38,757 nucleotides of DNA from Alphaproteobacteria bacterium (GTDB taxonomy: Bacteria; Pseudomonadota; Alphaproteobacteria; Rhodospirillales; Magnetospirillaceae). Under the pieces are notes generated by a model. It was given only the letters and a program-made list of their open reading frames with translations, made no database searches and was not told where the DNA came from. Position 1 is the stretch's first letter, and the number at the start of each line of letters is the position of its first letter. The stretch spans positions 1-38,757 of the forward strand of contig JAJPHO010000033.1 of NCBI GenBank assembly GCA_021325215.1, written 5' to 3'. Shown piece by piece: positions 8,133-16,559 of this stretch. A program made the translations under genes and the position numbers.

Positions 8133-9335
8133 ATGAAGAAGATTCTGATCGCGGGCCTCGCCCTGCTTTACGCCTTCGCCGCGCAAATCTCCGCCATTCA
8201 GGCCGCGGAGCCGCCGGAACCGGCGCGCCAGCCCAACGGACTGGCTCTGACGCCGCCGATGGGATGGAACAGCTGGAACAAATTCGGCTGCAACATCAAC
8301 GAGAAGGTGATCCGCCACATGGCCGACGCCATGGCGGAGTCCGGCATGAAGGATGCCGGATACCAGTATGTCGTCATCGACGATTGCTGGCAGACCGGCC
8401 GCGACGCATCCGGCAACATCATCGTCGATGCCGAACGCTTTCCGGCCGGCATGAAGGCGCTGGGTGATTACATCCACGCCAAGGGCCTGAAATTCGGCAT
8501 CTATTCCGATGCCGGCCGGCTCACCTGCGGCAAGCGTCCCGGCGGTTACGGCCATGAATATCAGGACGCGCGGAAATATGCCGAATGGGGCGTCGATTAC
8601 CTGAAATATGACTGGTGCTCGACCTATACCCAGGACGCGAAATCGTCCTATACGGTGATGAGCGACGCCCTGCGCGCCACCGGCCGCCCGATCGTGTTCA
8701 GCCTGTGCGAATGGGGCCTGAGCAAGCCGTGGCTGTGGGCGGCCAATGTCGGCAATCTGTGGCGCACCACCGAAGACATCTACGACCATTGGCAGGGCGT
8801 GCACGATTACGAACATGGCGTGCTGGACATTCTGGATCTGCAGGTCGGGCTCGAGAATTTCTCGGGGCCGGGCCATTGGAACGATCCGGACATGCTCGAG
8901 GTCGGCAACGGCAAGATGACCTTCGAGGAATATAAGTCCCACTTCAGCCTGTGGGCCCTGTTGGCCGCGCCGCTGATCGCCGGCAACGATCTGTCCGACA
9001 TGAGCGCCGAGACCAAATCGATCCTGATCAACCGCGAGGTGATCGCCATCGACCAGGATTCCCTCGGTGTGCAGGGACGGCGTGTGCAGAAGGACGGCGA
9101 TCTGGAAGTCTGGGCGCGGCCGCTGGCCGGCGGCGGACGGGCCGTCATCCTGCTGAACCGCAGCGAGAAGCCTGGCAGGATCTCGGTCGGGTGGGAAGCC
9201 CTCGGCTATCCGTCTTCGCTGAAGCTGAAGGTGCGGGATCTGTGGTCGCATAAGGACCAGCCCGCGGCGAGCGGTTCATTTGCCGCCGACGTCGTCCCCC
9301 ACGGCGTCGTCATGATCCGGCTGGCGAGCGAGTAG
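8133..9335 (+). CDS. Secreted GH27 alpha-galactosidase, second copy
   Basis: 400-residue paralogue of the preceding gene, alignable over its whole length with a one-residue offset and clearly more than half identical. The signal peptide is about residues 1-25 (cut near IQA/AE). TPPMGWNSWNKF, the nucleophile Asp160 in DYLKYDWC and the acid/base Asp215 in LWRTTEDI are all present, so both copies should be active. The ATG at 8133 has a GGGGGAGGGA ribosome site; an in-frame TTG at 8106 would overlap the first copy. Differences cluster in active-site loops (for example CWHGQRD versus CWQTGRD and CFTST versus CSTYT), which suggests divergence in substrate length or linkage. Last gene of the operon. 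Confidence 0.93.
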   Translation: MKKILIAGLALLYAFAAQISAIQAAEPPEPARQPNGLALTPPMGWNSWNKFGCNINEKVIRHMADAMAESGMKDAGYQYVVIDDCWQTGRDASGNIIVDAERFPAGMKALGDYIHAKGLKFGIYSDAGRLTCGKRPGGYGHEYQDARKYAEWGVDYLKYDWCSTYTQDAKSSYTVMSDALRATGRPIVFSLCEWGLSKPWLWAANVGNLWRTTEDIYDHWQGVHDYEHGVLDILDLQVGLENFSGPGHWNDPDMLEVGNGKMTFEEYKSHFSLWALLAAPLIAGNDLSDMSAETKSILINREVIAIDQDSLGVQGRRVQKDGDLEVWARPLAGGGRAVILLNRSEKPGRISVGWEALGYPSSLKLKVRDLWSHKDQPAASGSFAADVVPHGVVMIRLASE

Positions 9336-9343
9336 AACAGCCG

Positions 9344-9376
9344 CTCCGGGCCGGCTTTTGCCGGCCCGGAGTTCTT
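9344..9376. terminator. Strong intrinsic terminator between convergent genes
   Basis: A perfect 12-bp GC-rich stem, CTCCGGGCCGGC (9344-9355) with GCCGGCCCGGAG (9360-9371), has a TTTT loop and is followed by TTCTTTTT. It ends the receptor-GH27 operon on the plus strand. The T-tract continues up to the end of the convergent mdh gene. Confidence 0.88.
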
Positions 9377-9377
9377 T

Positions 9378-10364
9378 TTACGCCTTCAGCAGATCCTGAA
9401 CGGCAGCCCGCTCTTCGGCCAGTTCGGCGACGGTGCGGTCGATCATGGCGCGCGAGAAGCTGTCGATGGCCAGACCGCGCACCAGGCTCCATTCGCCTTT
9501 CTCGCAGATCACCGGAACACCGCACATCATGCCTGCGGGAATGCCGTAGGAACCGTCGGACACCACCGCCATCGAGGTCCAGCGGCCATTGGTGCCGAAC
9601 AGCCAGTCGCGCAGCTGGTCGATCGCGGCATTGGCGGCCGAGGCGGCCGACGACAGGCCGCGCGCTTCGATGATCGCGGTGCCGCGCTGGGCGACCTTGG
9701 GGATCAGCGTGTCGCGGTACCAGCTATTGTCGCCGATCACGTCGGGCAGCGGACGGCCGCGGACGGTGGCGTGGCTCCAATCGGCGAACATGGTCGGGGA
9801 GTGGTTGCCCCACACCACCAGCTGCTCGATCTCCTCCACGCCGGCTACCGCCTTGGCGGCGAACTGGCCGAGGGCGCGGTTATGGTCGAGGCGGATCATC
9901 GACGAGATGTTCTTGGACGGGAAGCCTGGCGCGCTGTTGGCCAGGATATAGGCGTTGGTGTTGGCCGGATTGCCCACCACCAGCACGCGGGCGTCGCGCT
10001 TGGCGACCTTGTCGAGCGCTTTGCCCTGGACCTTGAAGATCTCGGCATTGGCGGCCAGCAGGTCGCGGCGTTCCATGCCCTTGCCGCGCGGACGGGAACC
10101 GACCAGCAGGGCGGCGTCGATATCCTTGAAGGCGACTTCCGGATCGGCGGTGATGGTTACCCCGGCCAGCAGCGGGAAGGCGCAATCCTCCAGCTCCATC
10201 ACCACGCCTTCGACGGCTTTCAGCGACTGGGGCAAATCGAGCAGCTGCAGGACGACGGGCTGGTCCTTGCCGTAGAGATCGCCATTGGCGATGCGGAACA
10301 GCAGGGAATAGCAGATCTGGCCGGCGGCGCCGCTGACGGCAACGATTTTCGGGGACTTGGTCAT
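9378..10364 (-). CDS. mdh: Malate dehydrogenase (NAD-dependent, cytosolic-type clade)
   Basis: 328-residue TCA-cycle enzyme converting malate and oxaloacetate. It belongs to the longer LDH/MDH type-2 clade. The Rossmann motif [15 protein letters not shown] (11-25), substrate arginines in [15 protein letters not shown] (89-103), NPANTNAYI (132-140), [11 protein letters not shown] with the catalytic Asp160, and the catalytic histidine in [12 protein letters not shown] (His188) are all visible. I start at the ATG 10362-10364, preceded by an AAGG ribosome site; the longer frame from TTG at 10385 adds seven residues with no family support. Convergent with the GH27 operon; upstream on the same strand is the rsmI fusion, 97 bases away. 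Confidence 0.93.
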   Translation of the reverse strand: MTKSPKIVAVSGAAGQICYSLLFRIANGDLYGKDQPVVLQLLDLPQSLKAVEGVVMELEDCAFPLLAGVTITADPEVAFKDIDAALLVGSRPRGKGMERRDLLAANAEIFKVQGKALDKVAKRDARVLVVGNPANTNAYILANSAPGFPSKNISSMIRLDHNRALGQFAAKAVAGVEEIEQLVVWGNHSPTMFADWSHATVRGRPLPDVIGDNSWYRDTLIPKVAQRGTAIIEARGLSSAASAANAAIDQLRDWLFGTNGRWTSMAVVSDGSYGIPAGMMCGVPVICEKGEWSLVRGLAIDSFSRAMIDRTVAELAEERAAVQDLLKA

Positions 10365-10437
10365 CGGGAAGAGCCTTTCAATCAAGAGTTGCCCCGAGGA
10401 TGATCCCGGCCGCCGCGGCGATCCAACGCATAGTTAC

Positions 10438-10459
10438 GATCCAACCGTTCGGTTTGATC
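10438..10459 (-). terminator. Hairpin just after the rsmI stop codon
   Basis: GATCCAACCG (10438-10447) and CGGTTTGATC (10450-10459) form a ten-position stem with one mismatch and a two-base centre, two bases beyond the stop of the methyltransferase gene. There is no U-tract in the minus-strand direction, so it may be a factor-dependent terminator or 3'-end stabilizer, or an operator for mdh. The half site CGATCCAAC is also repeated directly at about 10420. Confidence 0.4.
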
Positions 10460-10461
10460 GA

Positions 10462-11679
10462 TTAGTTTTTATCCTTCAATCTTTGTGCCAGATCGTAGGC
10501 TTCGGAGCGGCCCATGCCGGTTGCCCGCAAGGCCTTGGCCAGGGTCGAGGGCGGCACGCCTTCGGCGATCAGCGCCTTGAGCAATTCCTCGGACGCCACG
10601 CCGCCTTCCTGGTCTGCGGGCGGTTCGGCGGGCGCCAGCACCAAAGTGTATTCGCCGGCCGGCTCGTCGATGCGGATGTCCTGCACCGCGCCGCGCAGAA
10701 CCTGCTCGCTCTGCTTGGTGAGGTCGCGGCAGATCGCTATGGCGCGCTCCGGAATCGCCGCCTTCAGCTGGTCCAGCAGATCGGGCAGGCGGTGCGGGCT
10801 TTCGAAGAAGATCGAGGTCTCCTGCGCGTCGATCAGCGTGGCGATCCATTCCTTGCGGGCCGATCCCTGGCGCGGCGGGAAGCCGGCGAAGCGGAAGGTC
10901 GGCGCCGCCATGCCCGACAGCGCCAGCGCGGTCAGCACCGCGCTCGGCCCGGGGATCACGCGCACTTCGGCGCCGGCGGCCAGCGCGGCGGCGGTGATTT
11001 CCTGGCCGGGGTCCGACACCACCGGCATGCCGGCGTCGGAGACCAGGGCGATGCGCTGGCCCTCGGCCAGGCGGCGCGCAACGTCGGGGGCGCGGCTTTT
11101 CTCATTATGGGCGAAACAGCTCTGCAGCTTGGTGCGGATACCGCGCCAGGCCAAAGCGTCGTGGGCGATGCGGGTATCCTCGGCCAGGATCAGGTCGACG
11201 CTGGACAGAACATCGACGGCGCGCGGACTGAGATCGCCCTGATGGCCGATCGGCAGAGCGACCAGATAGAGCATGCCGGGCGGCGGCTCCTCGGACAACG
11301 GCGTCAGCGCCACATCGAGCTCGGCGCCCGGCTTCTTCAGCGCCTCGACCAGCTCGCGCGACAGATCGCCGGCGGTCTTGCCCGACTGGAAGGCGAAGGT
11401 GCGGGCGCGGGCAGCCGGTTCGCGGCGGAACAGCAGCGGCTGGCCGCGATGGAAGAGGGGGGAGATGGTCGCCTCGAAGCGGTCGCTCGCCGCGCCGCAG
11501 GTCAGCTCCACCAGCACGCGGCCGCGCAAGCCGTCCAGCGCCGCGGGATCGAATTTGGCGTCATAGCCGATGGCGCCGTCGCGGTTGGCCCAGTCCTCGC
11601 CGTCGATCAGTTCGAGCGAGCGGGAATCGGTGGCGGTGATGGCCGCATGACCGCGGCAGCGGATGTGAATGGCTGACAT
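10462..11679 (-). CDS. rsmI: 16S rRNA (cytidine-1402-2'-O)-methyltransferase RsmI with N-terminal DUF371 domain
   Basis: 405-residue two-domain protein. Residues about 136-405 are a tetrapyrrole-methylase-fold RsmI: LYLVALPIGHQGDLSPRA, VDLILAEDTR, FAHNEKSR, ALVSDAGMPVVSDPG, FFESPHRL, and a C-terminal helical piece ending GMGRSEAYDLAQRLK. RsmI 2'-O-methylates C1402 of 16S rRNA. Residues about 1-128 match the DUF371 pattern, mainly known from archaea: RGHAAITATDSRSLEL, then GKTAGDLSRELVEALKKPGA, closely resembling the DUF371 C-terminal D/GKAAxDL-RELVExL block. Ordinary RsmI is about 280 residues and lacks this. I prefer the ATG at 11677-11679; an in-frame ATG at 11713-11715 adds 12 residues but overlaps the divergent gene's start codon. 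The DUF371 function is unknown. Confidence 0.87.
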   Translation of the reverse strand: MSAIHIRCRGHAAITATDSRSLELIDGEDWANRDGAIGYDAKFDPAALDGLRGRVLVELTCGAASDRFEATISPLFHRGQPLLFRREPAARARTFAFQSGKTAGDLSRELVEALKKPGAELDVALTPLSEEPPPGMLYLVALPIGHQGDLSPRAVDVLSSVDLILAEDTRIAHDALAWRGIRTKLQSCFAHNEKSRAPDVARRLAEGQRIALVSDAGMPVVSDPGQEITAAALAAGAEVRVIPGPSAVLTALALSGMAAPTFRFAGFPPRQGSARKEWIATLIDAQETSIFFESPHRLPDLLDQLKAAIPERAIAICRDLTKQSEQVLRGAVQDIRIDEPAGEYTLVLAPAEPPADQEGGVASEELLKALIAEGVPPSTLAKALRATGMGRSEAYDLAQRLKDKN

Positions 11680-11713
11680 TGCGGCACCGTAACGCCGCTG
11701 GTATGGTTCGGCC

Positions 11714-13420
11714 ATGCATTTCTTACGTCTTGTTGCGGCTATGATTTTGGCCGCCGCCGCCGCGGGAGCGGTCTGGTGGTATGCCGACCGGCCGGTGCCG
11801 GTGGCCGCCGAATATACTCAGCCCTTTTCGAGCATGTCGTTCGCCGCCTACCGCTATGGCGAGAGCCCGCTGACCCATGTCTATCCGACCCCGGCCGAGG
11901 TCGAGCAGGACATGCGGGTGCTGGTCGGACGCACCAAGGGCATCCGCACCTATACCGCGCGCGAAGGCCTTGAGCATCTGCCGGAACTGGCCGAGAAATA
12001 CGGTATCAAGATGACCCTGGGCATCTGGCTGGGCCGCGACAAGGATATCAACGAAAAGGAACTGGCCGCCGGCATCCAGGAAGCGAACGAGCATCCGGAA
12101 GCGGTGCAGCGCCTGATGGTCGGCAACGAGGTGCTGCTGCGCGGCGACCTCACCCCCGACGAGCTGATCGGCTATATCCGCCGCGTCAAGGAAGCCGTCA
12201 AACAGCCGGTTTCCACCGCGGAAGTCTGGTCCTTCGTGCTGCGCTATCCCCAGGTCGGCCGCGAGCTGGATTATGTCTCGATCCACATCCTGCCGTTCTG
12301 GGACGACGAGCCGGTCTCGATCGACCAGGCCGAGCAGCATCTGGTCGACATCGTCAAACAGACCCACGAAGCCTTTCCCGGCAAGCCGCTGCTGATCGCC
12401 GAGACCTGCTGGCCTTCGATCGGACGCAACCGCGGTCCGGCGCGGGTCACCGTGGTGAACGAGGCCGATTATATCCGCCGCGTCGCGACGCTCGCGACCC
12501 GCCTGGATTTTGACTACAACATCCTCGAAGCCTTCGACCAGCCTTGGAAGTCCGAGCTGGAGAACACCGTCGGCGGCGCCTGGGGCGTGATGGCGGCGGA
12601 CCGCAACCACGGCAAGGGCATCGAGAAGTTCCCGATGAAGGGGCCGGTGGTGGAAGTCGCCGACTGGCGCCTCCGCGCCGGCTGGGCCATCGCCATCGGC
12701 GCCATTGCCACGCTGCTGTTCGCCCGCTCGCTGCCGGGCTTCGCCGCCACGCTGGGGTTCGCGCTGGCCGCCCAGGCTTTGTCGTGGCTGCTGATCACCG
12801 GGATCTTCCATGATCACGAGGTCACCTTCCGGCCCTGGCAATATTACTGGATGATCCTGCGCGCCGGCCTGCCGGTGCTGCTGTTCGGCGCCATGCTGGC
12901 GCGGCTGAAGGATTGGCTGAGCGGAGACGACAGCGATGCCAGCCGCCTGTGGATGGGCCGCTTCGTCATGCCCGTCACGGCCGCTTATGCCATCGCCTGG
13001 AGTCTGCTGCTGCTGTTCGACGGCCGTTACCGCGACATTCCGGAATTCGATTTCGCCCTGCCGGTCGGCGGATTGCTGGTGATGGCGGCGATCCGCCTGA
13101 CCCTGGCCCGCCAGCCCGGCGAAAGCTGGCGCGACGCCCTGGCCATCGGCGAGTTCTTCCCGGGCGGACATCGCGCCGGACTTATCCGTCTGCTCGGCTG
13201 GCTGATGCTGGCCATGGTTCCGCTGTCGCTGGTCGGCGAGGCCTGGGCGCTGGCCATCGCCCGCGATTTCCTCATCGCCCATCCGGATTTCGCTGACCGT
13301 TGGCCGCATATCCTCGATGCGCTGGTGTGGAACCGCGAGATGGATCTTTGGGCGGCCATGCAGCTTCTCTGGGCCGTGCCGTTCCTGCTTCAGAACAGGT
13401 CGTCGAACCGGAACGAATAG
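11714..13420 (+). CDS. GH17-like beta-1,3-glucanase/transglycosylase with C-terminal membrane domain
   Basis: 568-residue membrane protein. A short N-terminal anchor (residues 4-22) leads to a GH17-like TIM barrel (about 38-310). RTYTAREG (78-85) and TLGIWLGRD (101-109) are followed by the acid/base Glu139 in MVGNEVLLRG and the nucleophile Glu230 in LLIAETCWPS. After residue 320 come several hydrophobic helices (for example WAIAIGAIATLLFARSL and WMILRAGLPVLLFGAML). This architecture is known from alphaproteobacterial proteins near family-2 glycosyltransferases that make or remodel beta-1,3/1,6-glucans; no such synthase is in the window. The predicted role is processing of periplasmic or exported glucan. 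Its start overlaps the rsmI upstream region and its 3' end overlaps the convergent barrel gene by 31 bases. Confidence 0.8.
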   Translation: MHFLRLVAAMILAAAAAGAVWWYADRPVPVAAEYTQPFSSMSFAAYRYGESPLTHVYPTPAEVEQDMRVLVGRTKGIRTYTAREGLEHLPELAEKYGIKMTLGIWLGRDKDINEKELAAGIQEANEHPEAVQRLMVGNEVLLRGDLTPDELIGYIRRVKEAVKQPVSTAEVWSFVLRYPQVGRELDYVSIHILPFWDDEPVSIDQAEQHLVDIVKQTHEAFPGKPLLIAETCWPSIGRNRGPARVTVVNEADYIRRVATLATRLDFDYNILEAFDQPWKSELENTVGGAWGVMAADRNHGKGIEKFPMKGPVVEVADWRLRAGWAIAIGAIATLLFARSLPGFAATLGFALAAQALSWLLITGIFHDHEVTFRPWQYYWMILRAGLPVLLFGAMLARLKDWLSGDDSDASRLWMGRFVMPVTAAYAIAWSLLLLFDGRYRDIPEFDFALPVGGLLVMAAIRLTLARQPGESWRDALAIGEFFPGGHRAGLIRLLGWLMLAMVPLSLVGEAWALAIARDFLIAHPDFADRWPHILDALVWNREMDLWAAMQLLWAVPFLLQNRSSNRNE

Positions 13421-14160
13421 CCGATGCCGAAGAACGGCGCCGAGCCCCTCAGCTCGATGCCGGCATGGACATCGATCTGCTGCGTCCTGGTCAGGCGATA
13501 GCTGCCGCCGACATTGAGGGCGGGCCGGAAACCCTCATGGACGCGGAAATCGCCGACATATTCGAAAAATATGTCGGCGTCCGAGCCGATTTCGCGGGCC
13601 AGGCTGAGGGTCGCTTCTCCGGCCAGATCATCGGTTCGGCCGGGGAACCAGCTTCCCGTCGCCATTCCGTCGACCTTCCAGTTTTCCGTCAGCTCCAGCG
13701 ACCAGGGAAATTGTATATAGGGTCCCGACAGCCGCTCCGATCCGGATGGCAGCAGCACGCCGGCCACCGCCGACGCCGACAGCCCATCGGGCAGCCATTC
13801 GATCTGGCGCTTGAGGCCGGGAGCGATGCCGGAGACTCCGGCACTGGCCGAGGAATAATCGGGGAGATCGACGAACAATTCGCTGCACTCGGCGATCCCG
13901 AGCCGCACCCGGCTGTTGGGGCCGTCGAGTCCGGTCGCCGGTCCGCCGGTCCAGGTGATGCCATTCTCCATCTGCAGGCTTCCGCGCGGAACCACCACGG
14001 CGGAATTGGTCACGTCGGGACGGTCGGTATCGATCTCCTGCGCCGTGTCGGGGCAGGCTTCGCCGGCCTGTGCGACCGGATGGGCGAAAAGCGCGCAAAC
14101 GCATGCGGGCAGCCAGAACCGCTTCCGCTTCGCGGACGTCTTCGCAAAAGGATGGGGCAT
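13390..14160 (-). CDS. Outer-membrane beta-barrel protein, transporter-like (Phenol_MetA_deg type)
   Basis: 256-residue exported protein with a positively charged N-terminus (KTSAKRKRFWLP), a hydrophobic segment and a signal cut near VAQA/GEA. The mature start DTDRPDVTNSAVVVPRGSLQ and the following alternating strands (GSLQMENGITW, VDVHAGIEL-like hairpins, final FGIGYSFRFDDLF) fit the PF13557-type transporter family, whose molecular role is unclear. It ends in Phe as outer-membrane barrels do. It starts two bases after the stop of the chemoreceptor gene, so the two are likely co-transcribed and translationally coupled. The 3' 31 bases overlap the convergent GH17-like gene. The name's link to phenol degradation is historical and not supported here. 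Confidence 0.75.
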   Translation of the reverse strand: MPHPFAKTSAKRKRFWLPACVCALFAHPVAQAGEACPDTAQEIDTDRPDVTNSAVVVPRGSLQMENGITWTGGPATGLDGPNSRVRLGIAECSELFVDLPDYSSASAGVSGIAPGLKRQIEWLPDGLSASAVAGVLLPSGSERLSGPYIQFPWSLELTENWKVDGMATGSWFPGRTDDLAGEATLSLAREIGSDADIFFEYVGDFRVHEGFRPALNVGGSYRLTRTQQIDVHAGIELRGSAPFFGIGYSFRFDDLF

Positions 14161-14162
14161 GA

Positions 14163-15848
14163 TCAGGCGGTGCGGATTTCGCGCAGGAATTCATCCAGTT
14201 CGCGCATCAGCGCGTCGCCGCTGCGGTTGAGATCTCCGGCGGCGGCAAGGACCTGACCCGCGGCGATCCTCGCTTCTTCCGCGGTCCGCAAGACTCCGGA
14301 AATATTGATCTGGATCTCGCTCGACCCGCGCGACGCTTCCGCGATAGTGCCGGCGATGCCGACCGTGGCGGCGACCTGTTCCTCGACCGCATCGGCGATC
14401 GCGGCCGAAATGCCGCTGACACCGGCGATGGAGCCGCTGACGCCGCCCATGGCCTGTGTGGAGGCGCGCACGGCCGACTGAATGGCATGTATCTGCTTTT
14501 CCACGTCGCCGGTCGCGCTGGCCGTCTGATTGGCCAGCGCTTTCACTTCCGCGGCGACCACGGCGAAGCCCTTGCCCGCTTCGCCGGCGCGGGCCGCCTC
14601 GATCGTGGCGTTCAAGGCGAGAAGATTGGTCTGTTCGGCCACGGCGCCAATGAGTTTCACGACTTCGCCGATTTTCCGGGCGATATGGTCGAGCCCGTTC
14701 ACCGTCGCGCTGGCGTCCTCGGCCCGGGCAACCGTTTCCCGGATGATGGCGCCCGACTCGGCCATGCGCGCATTGATGCCCTGCAGCGATAGGGAGAGCT
14801 TTTCCGTGGCGTCCGCGACCGCATTGGAGTTCCGGGCCGTCTGCTCGGACGCGCTTGCCACGGAACTGGCCCGCTCGGTCGCGTCGCGGGAGGCCAGGGA
14901 CATCGATTCGGCGGTGGCCCGCAATTCGGTCGCGGCCGCGACCGTGGTTTTCACGAGGTCGCCTATTCTGCGTTCGAAGCCGTCCGCGAGGTCGAGCATC
15001 GCCTTGCGGCGCATGATCTCTTCGGCTTTCTTTTCATCCTCGTGCGCCCGCTCCAGCCGGATCTTTTCCCGGGCGTTCCGCTGAAAGACGGCAAGCGCGG
15101 ACGCCATCCCGCCGATCTCGTCCGTCCGTCCGGTGAAGGGCACCTCGATTTCCACCGCGCCATCGGCCAGGCTCCGCATGGCGTCCATCAGTCTGGCTTG
15201 CGGCCCGAACAGGGAACGCCCGGCAAATATCGGGATGCAGGATGTGATCAGAACGGTGAAAGCGGCCAGCGCAAGAGCATAAATCTTGGCGGACGACGCC
15301 GCGCCGACCTGGCGGTCCCTCAGCTTCGACGAGAATGTGTCGATCTTGTCGCTGATACCCGCCTGGGCGCCTTCCAGGACCCCGAATGCCGCTTCGAAGG
15401 CCGGCAGCAATCCGGCGGTGCGGTTCGTGCCGTTGCGGGCGTCCGACATCGCAGCGTCGATGACCGAAGCGGCCTGTTCATTGTAAGCCCGCAGAGCGGG
15501 TTCCTCGTTGCGGAATAGGTCATGGATGTCGGGGGGCAGGTCCAGGGTCAGGTTCTTGCGCAGATTGCTCAGAAAGCGCGCGCCATGGTCCGAGGCTTCC
15601 CCGCGGGCCTGCTCGATCATCCCGCCGTCGCCCGATCTGAGGCCGAGCGTCGCCTTCAGCACATCGGCGCGGATGGCGTCGTGCATCATGTCCCCGTCCA
15701 GATGCTGGCGCAGGAGGACGCTGGCCGTCTGGGCCTGCTCGGCCAGTTCGATCTGTCGGGTCAGGGTGAGATAATTGATCCCGGCCGCCATCGCGATGAT
15801 CAGGATCGCGAGGGTGCTGAGGGCGGTGAACCGCGCCTTTATCGTCAT
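14163..15848 (-). CDS. Methyl-accepting chemotaxis protein
   Basis: 561-residue inner-membrane chemoreceptor that would signal through CheA/CheW. TM1 (about 11-27, [18 protein letters not shown]) and TM2 (about 190-210, [20 protein letters not shown]) flank a roughly 160-residue helical periplasmic domain. A HAMP domain (about 212-265) is followed by the coiled signalling domain, with the tip [19 protein letters not shown] and [17 protein letters not shown]. The C-terminus ([11 protein letters not shown]) has no NWETF-like tether. I start at the ATG 15846-15848, with GAGG seven bases upstream; the longer frame begins at TTG 15872. The ligand is unknown. The barrel gene follows after two bases, an unusual pairing. 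Confidence 0.9.
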   Translation of the reverse strand: MTIKARFTALSTLAILIIAMAAGINYLTLTRQIELAEQAQTASVLLRQHLDGDMMHDAIRADVLKATLGLRSGDGGMIEQARGEASDHGARFLSNLRKNLTLDLPPDIHDLFRNEEPALRAYNEQAASVIDAAMSDARNGTNRTAGLLPAFEAAFGVLEGAQAGISDKIDTFSSKLRDRQVGAASSAKIYALALAAFTVLITSCIPIFAGRSLFGPQARLMDAMRSLADGAVEIEVPFTGRTDEIGGMASALAVFQRNAREKIRLERAHEDEKKAEEIMRRKAMLDLADGFERRIGDLVKTTVAAATELRATAESMSLASRDATERASSVASASEQTARNSNAVADATEKLSLSLQGINARMAESGAIIRETVARAEDASATVNGLDHIARKIGEVVKLIGAVAEQTNLLALNATIEAARAGEAGKGFAVVAAEVKALANQTASATGDVEKQIHAIQSAVRASTQAMGGVSGSIAGVSGISAAIADAVEEQVAATVGIAGTIAEASRGSSEIQINISGVLRTAEEARIAAGQVLAAAGDLNRSGDALMRELDEFLREIRTA

Positions 15849-15871
15849 GTCCGAGCCTCTGCCGGTTTGCA

Positions 15872-15886
15872 ATCACCGATGGTGAT
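15872..15886. promoter_or_regulatory. Perfect inverted repeat upstream of the chemoreceptor gene
   Basis: ATCACCGATGGTGAT has 6-bp arms (15872-15877 and 15881-15886) around GAT, ending 23 bases before the chemoreceptor ATG. It could be an operator or a leader hairpin. It does not match a site I can name. Confidence 0.4.
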
Positions 15887-15926
15887 CGCGGCAAGGCCGG
15901 TTTTATTCGGGCCGGAACAGCTTTTT

Positions 15927-16271
15927 TTACCGGAGCAGGGTGCGCGCCGCATCCGCCGGTCGGGAGCCGACCAGGGCGGACAGGGCCTGCTTGAAGACGC
16001 TGATGCTGGCCGAGGGCATTGGCAGGTAAGGCTTATGCCAGTGCCGGCACAGCTTCTTCACCTCGTTCTGCGCGGCATGGCTGACGCAATCGACCGGGAA
16101 CAGCACAAGGTCGGCGCGCCCGAACAATTTCGCCAGCCGGCTCATATTGTCCTCCATGCCGCCATCATGGTGCGACAGGCTGCCATTATGCTCTTCGACA
16201 TAGCGCCGGAAGTGCGGCACCTGCTGCTTCAGTCCTCCGACATAGAGGATCGTGCGCTGCTTGAGATCCAT
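15927..16271 (-). CDS. DUF2325 domain protein
   Basis: 114-residue cytoplasmic protein, essentially one DUF2325 domain: TILYVGGLKQQVPHFRRYVEEHNG, then HHDGGMEDNMSRLAKL, LVLFPVDCVSHAAQNEVKKLC and KPYLPMPSAS. The conserved HHDGG and DCVSH motifs suggest a nucleotide- or metal-binding Rossmann-like fold, but the biochemical function is not established. The family is often found in proteobacteria beside a small acidic/basic partner, as here: the 59-residue gene ends 19 bases upstream. The start is an ATG at 16269-16271. Confidence 0.88.
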   Translation of the reverse strand: MDLKQRTILYVGGLKQQVPHFRRYVEEHNGSLSHHDGGMEDNMSRLAKLFGRADLVLFPVDCVSHAAQNEVKKLCRHWHKPYLPMPSASISVFKQALSALVGSRPADAARTLLR

Positions 16272-16290
16272 GACGTCGCTCTCCCCGTCG

Positions 16291-16470
16291 TCAGGCGGCG
16301 AGCCGGCAAAGATCCCTCCGCAGATGGGATCTTGCAGCGGAAATCACCGTGAGGAGGGTGGCCATCTCGATGCCGTCGCGGCGCATGACCGCGTGCGTGC
16401 AGGGATCTGCCAGCAGATCCTGGAGGGCGGGTTCGCCGGTCAGGCGGCGGGTCCATTCGCCATGGCGCAT
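16291..16470 (-). CDS. Small conserved protein paired with DUF2325
   Basis: 59-residue protein with PALQDLLADPCTHAVMRRDGIEMATLL, a short helical pattern (roughly L-ADP-TxAxMRRDGV) that I associate with small partners of DUF2325 proteins. No function is known. The ATG at 16468-16470 has CGGGAG five to ten bases upstream; an ATG two codons earlier (16474-16476) is nearly as good, and the longer frame from TTG 16515 is unlikely. It is the first gene of a two-gene unit with DUF2325. Confidence 0.65.
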   Translation of the reverse strand: MRHGEWTRRLTGEPALQDLLADPCTHAVMRRDGIEMATLLTVISAARSHLRRDLCRLAA

Positions 16471-16559
16471 CGTCATCTCCCGAGATAGTGCATCACCATC
16501 ACGGAGATTGAACAATTAAACTACTTCTGGAGTCAACTATATCGTATTATACGTAAAAA
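16471..16559. promoter_or_regulatory. AT-rich promoter region of the DUF2325 unit with palindrome CGTATTATACG
   Basis: This 89-base region between the MATE gene and the small DUF2325 partner is markedly AT-rich from 16510 on. A perfect 11-bp palindrome, CGTAT-T-ATACG, sits at 16543-16553. It probably contains the promoter of the DUF2325 unit. No clear FNR (TTGAT-N4-ATCAA) site is present. Confidence 0.45.

Noticed and set aside
16495-16520. Possible FNR site upstream of the DUF2325 unit (ATTGAACAATTAAAC)
   Set aside because: Does not fit TTGAT-N4-ATCAA in the second half site.
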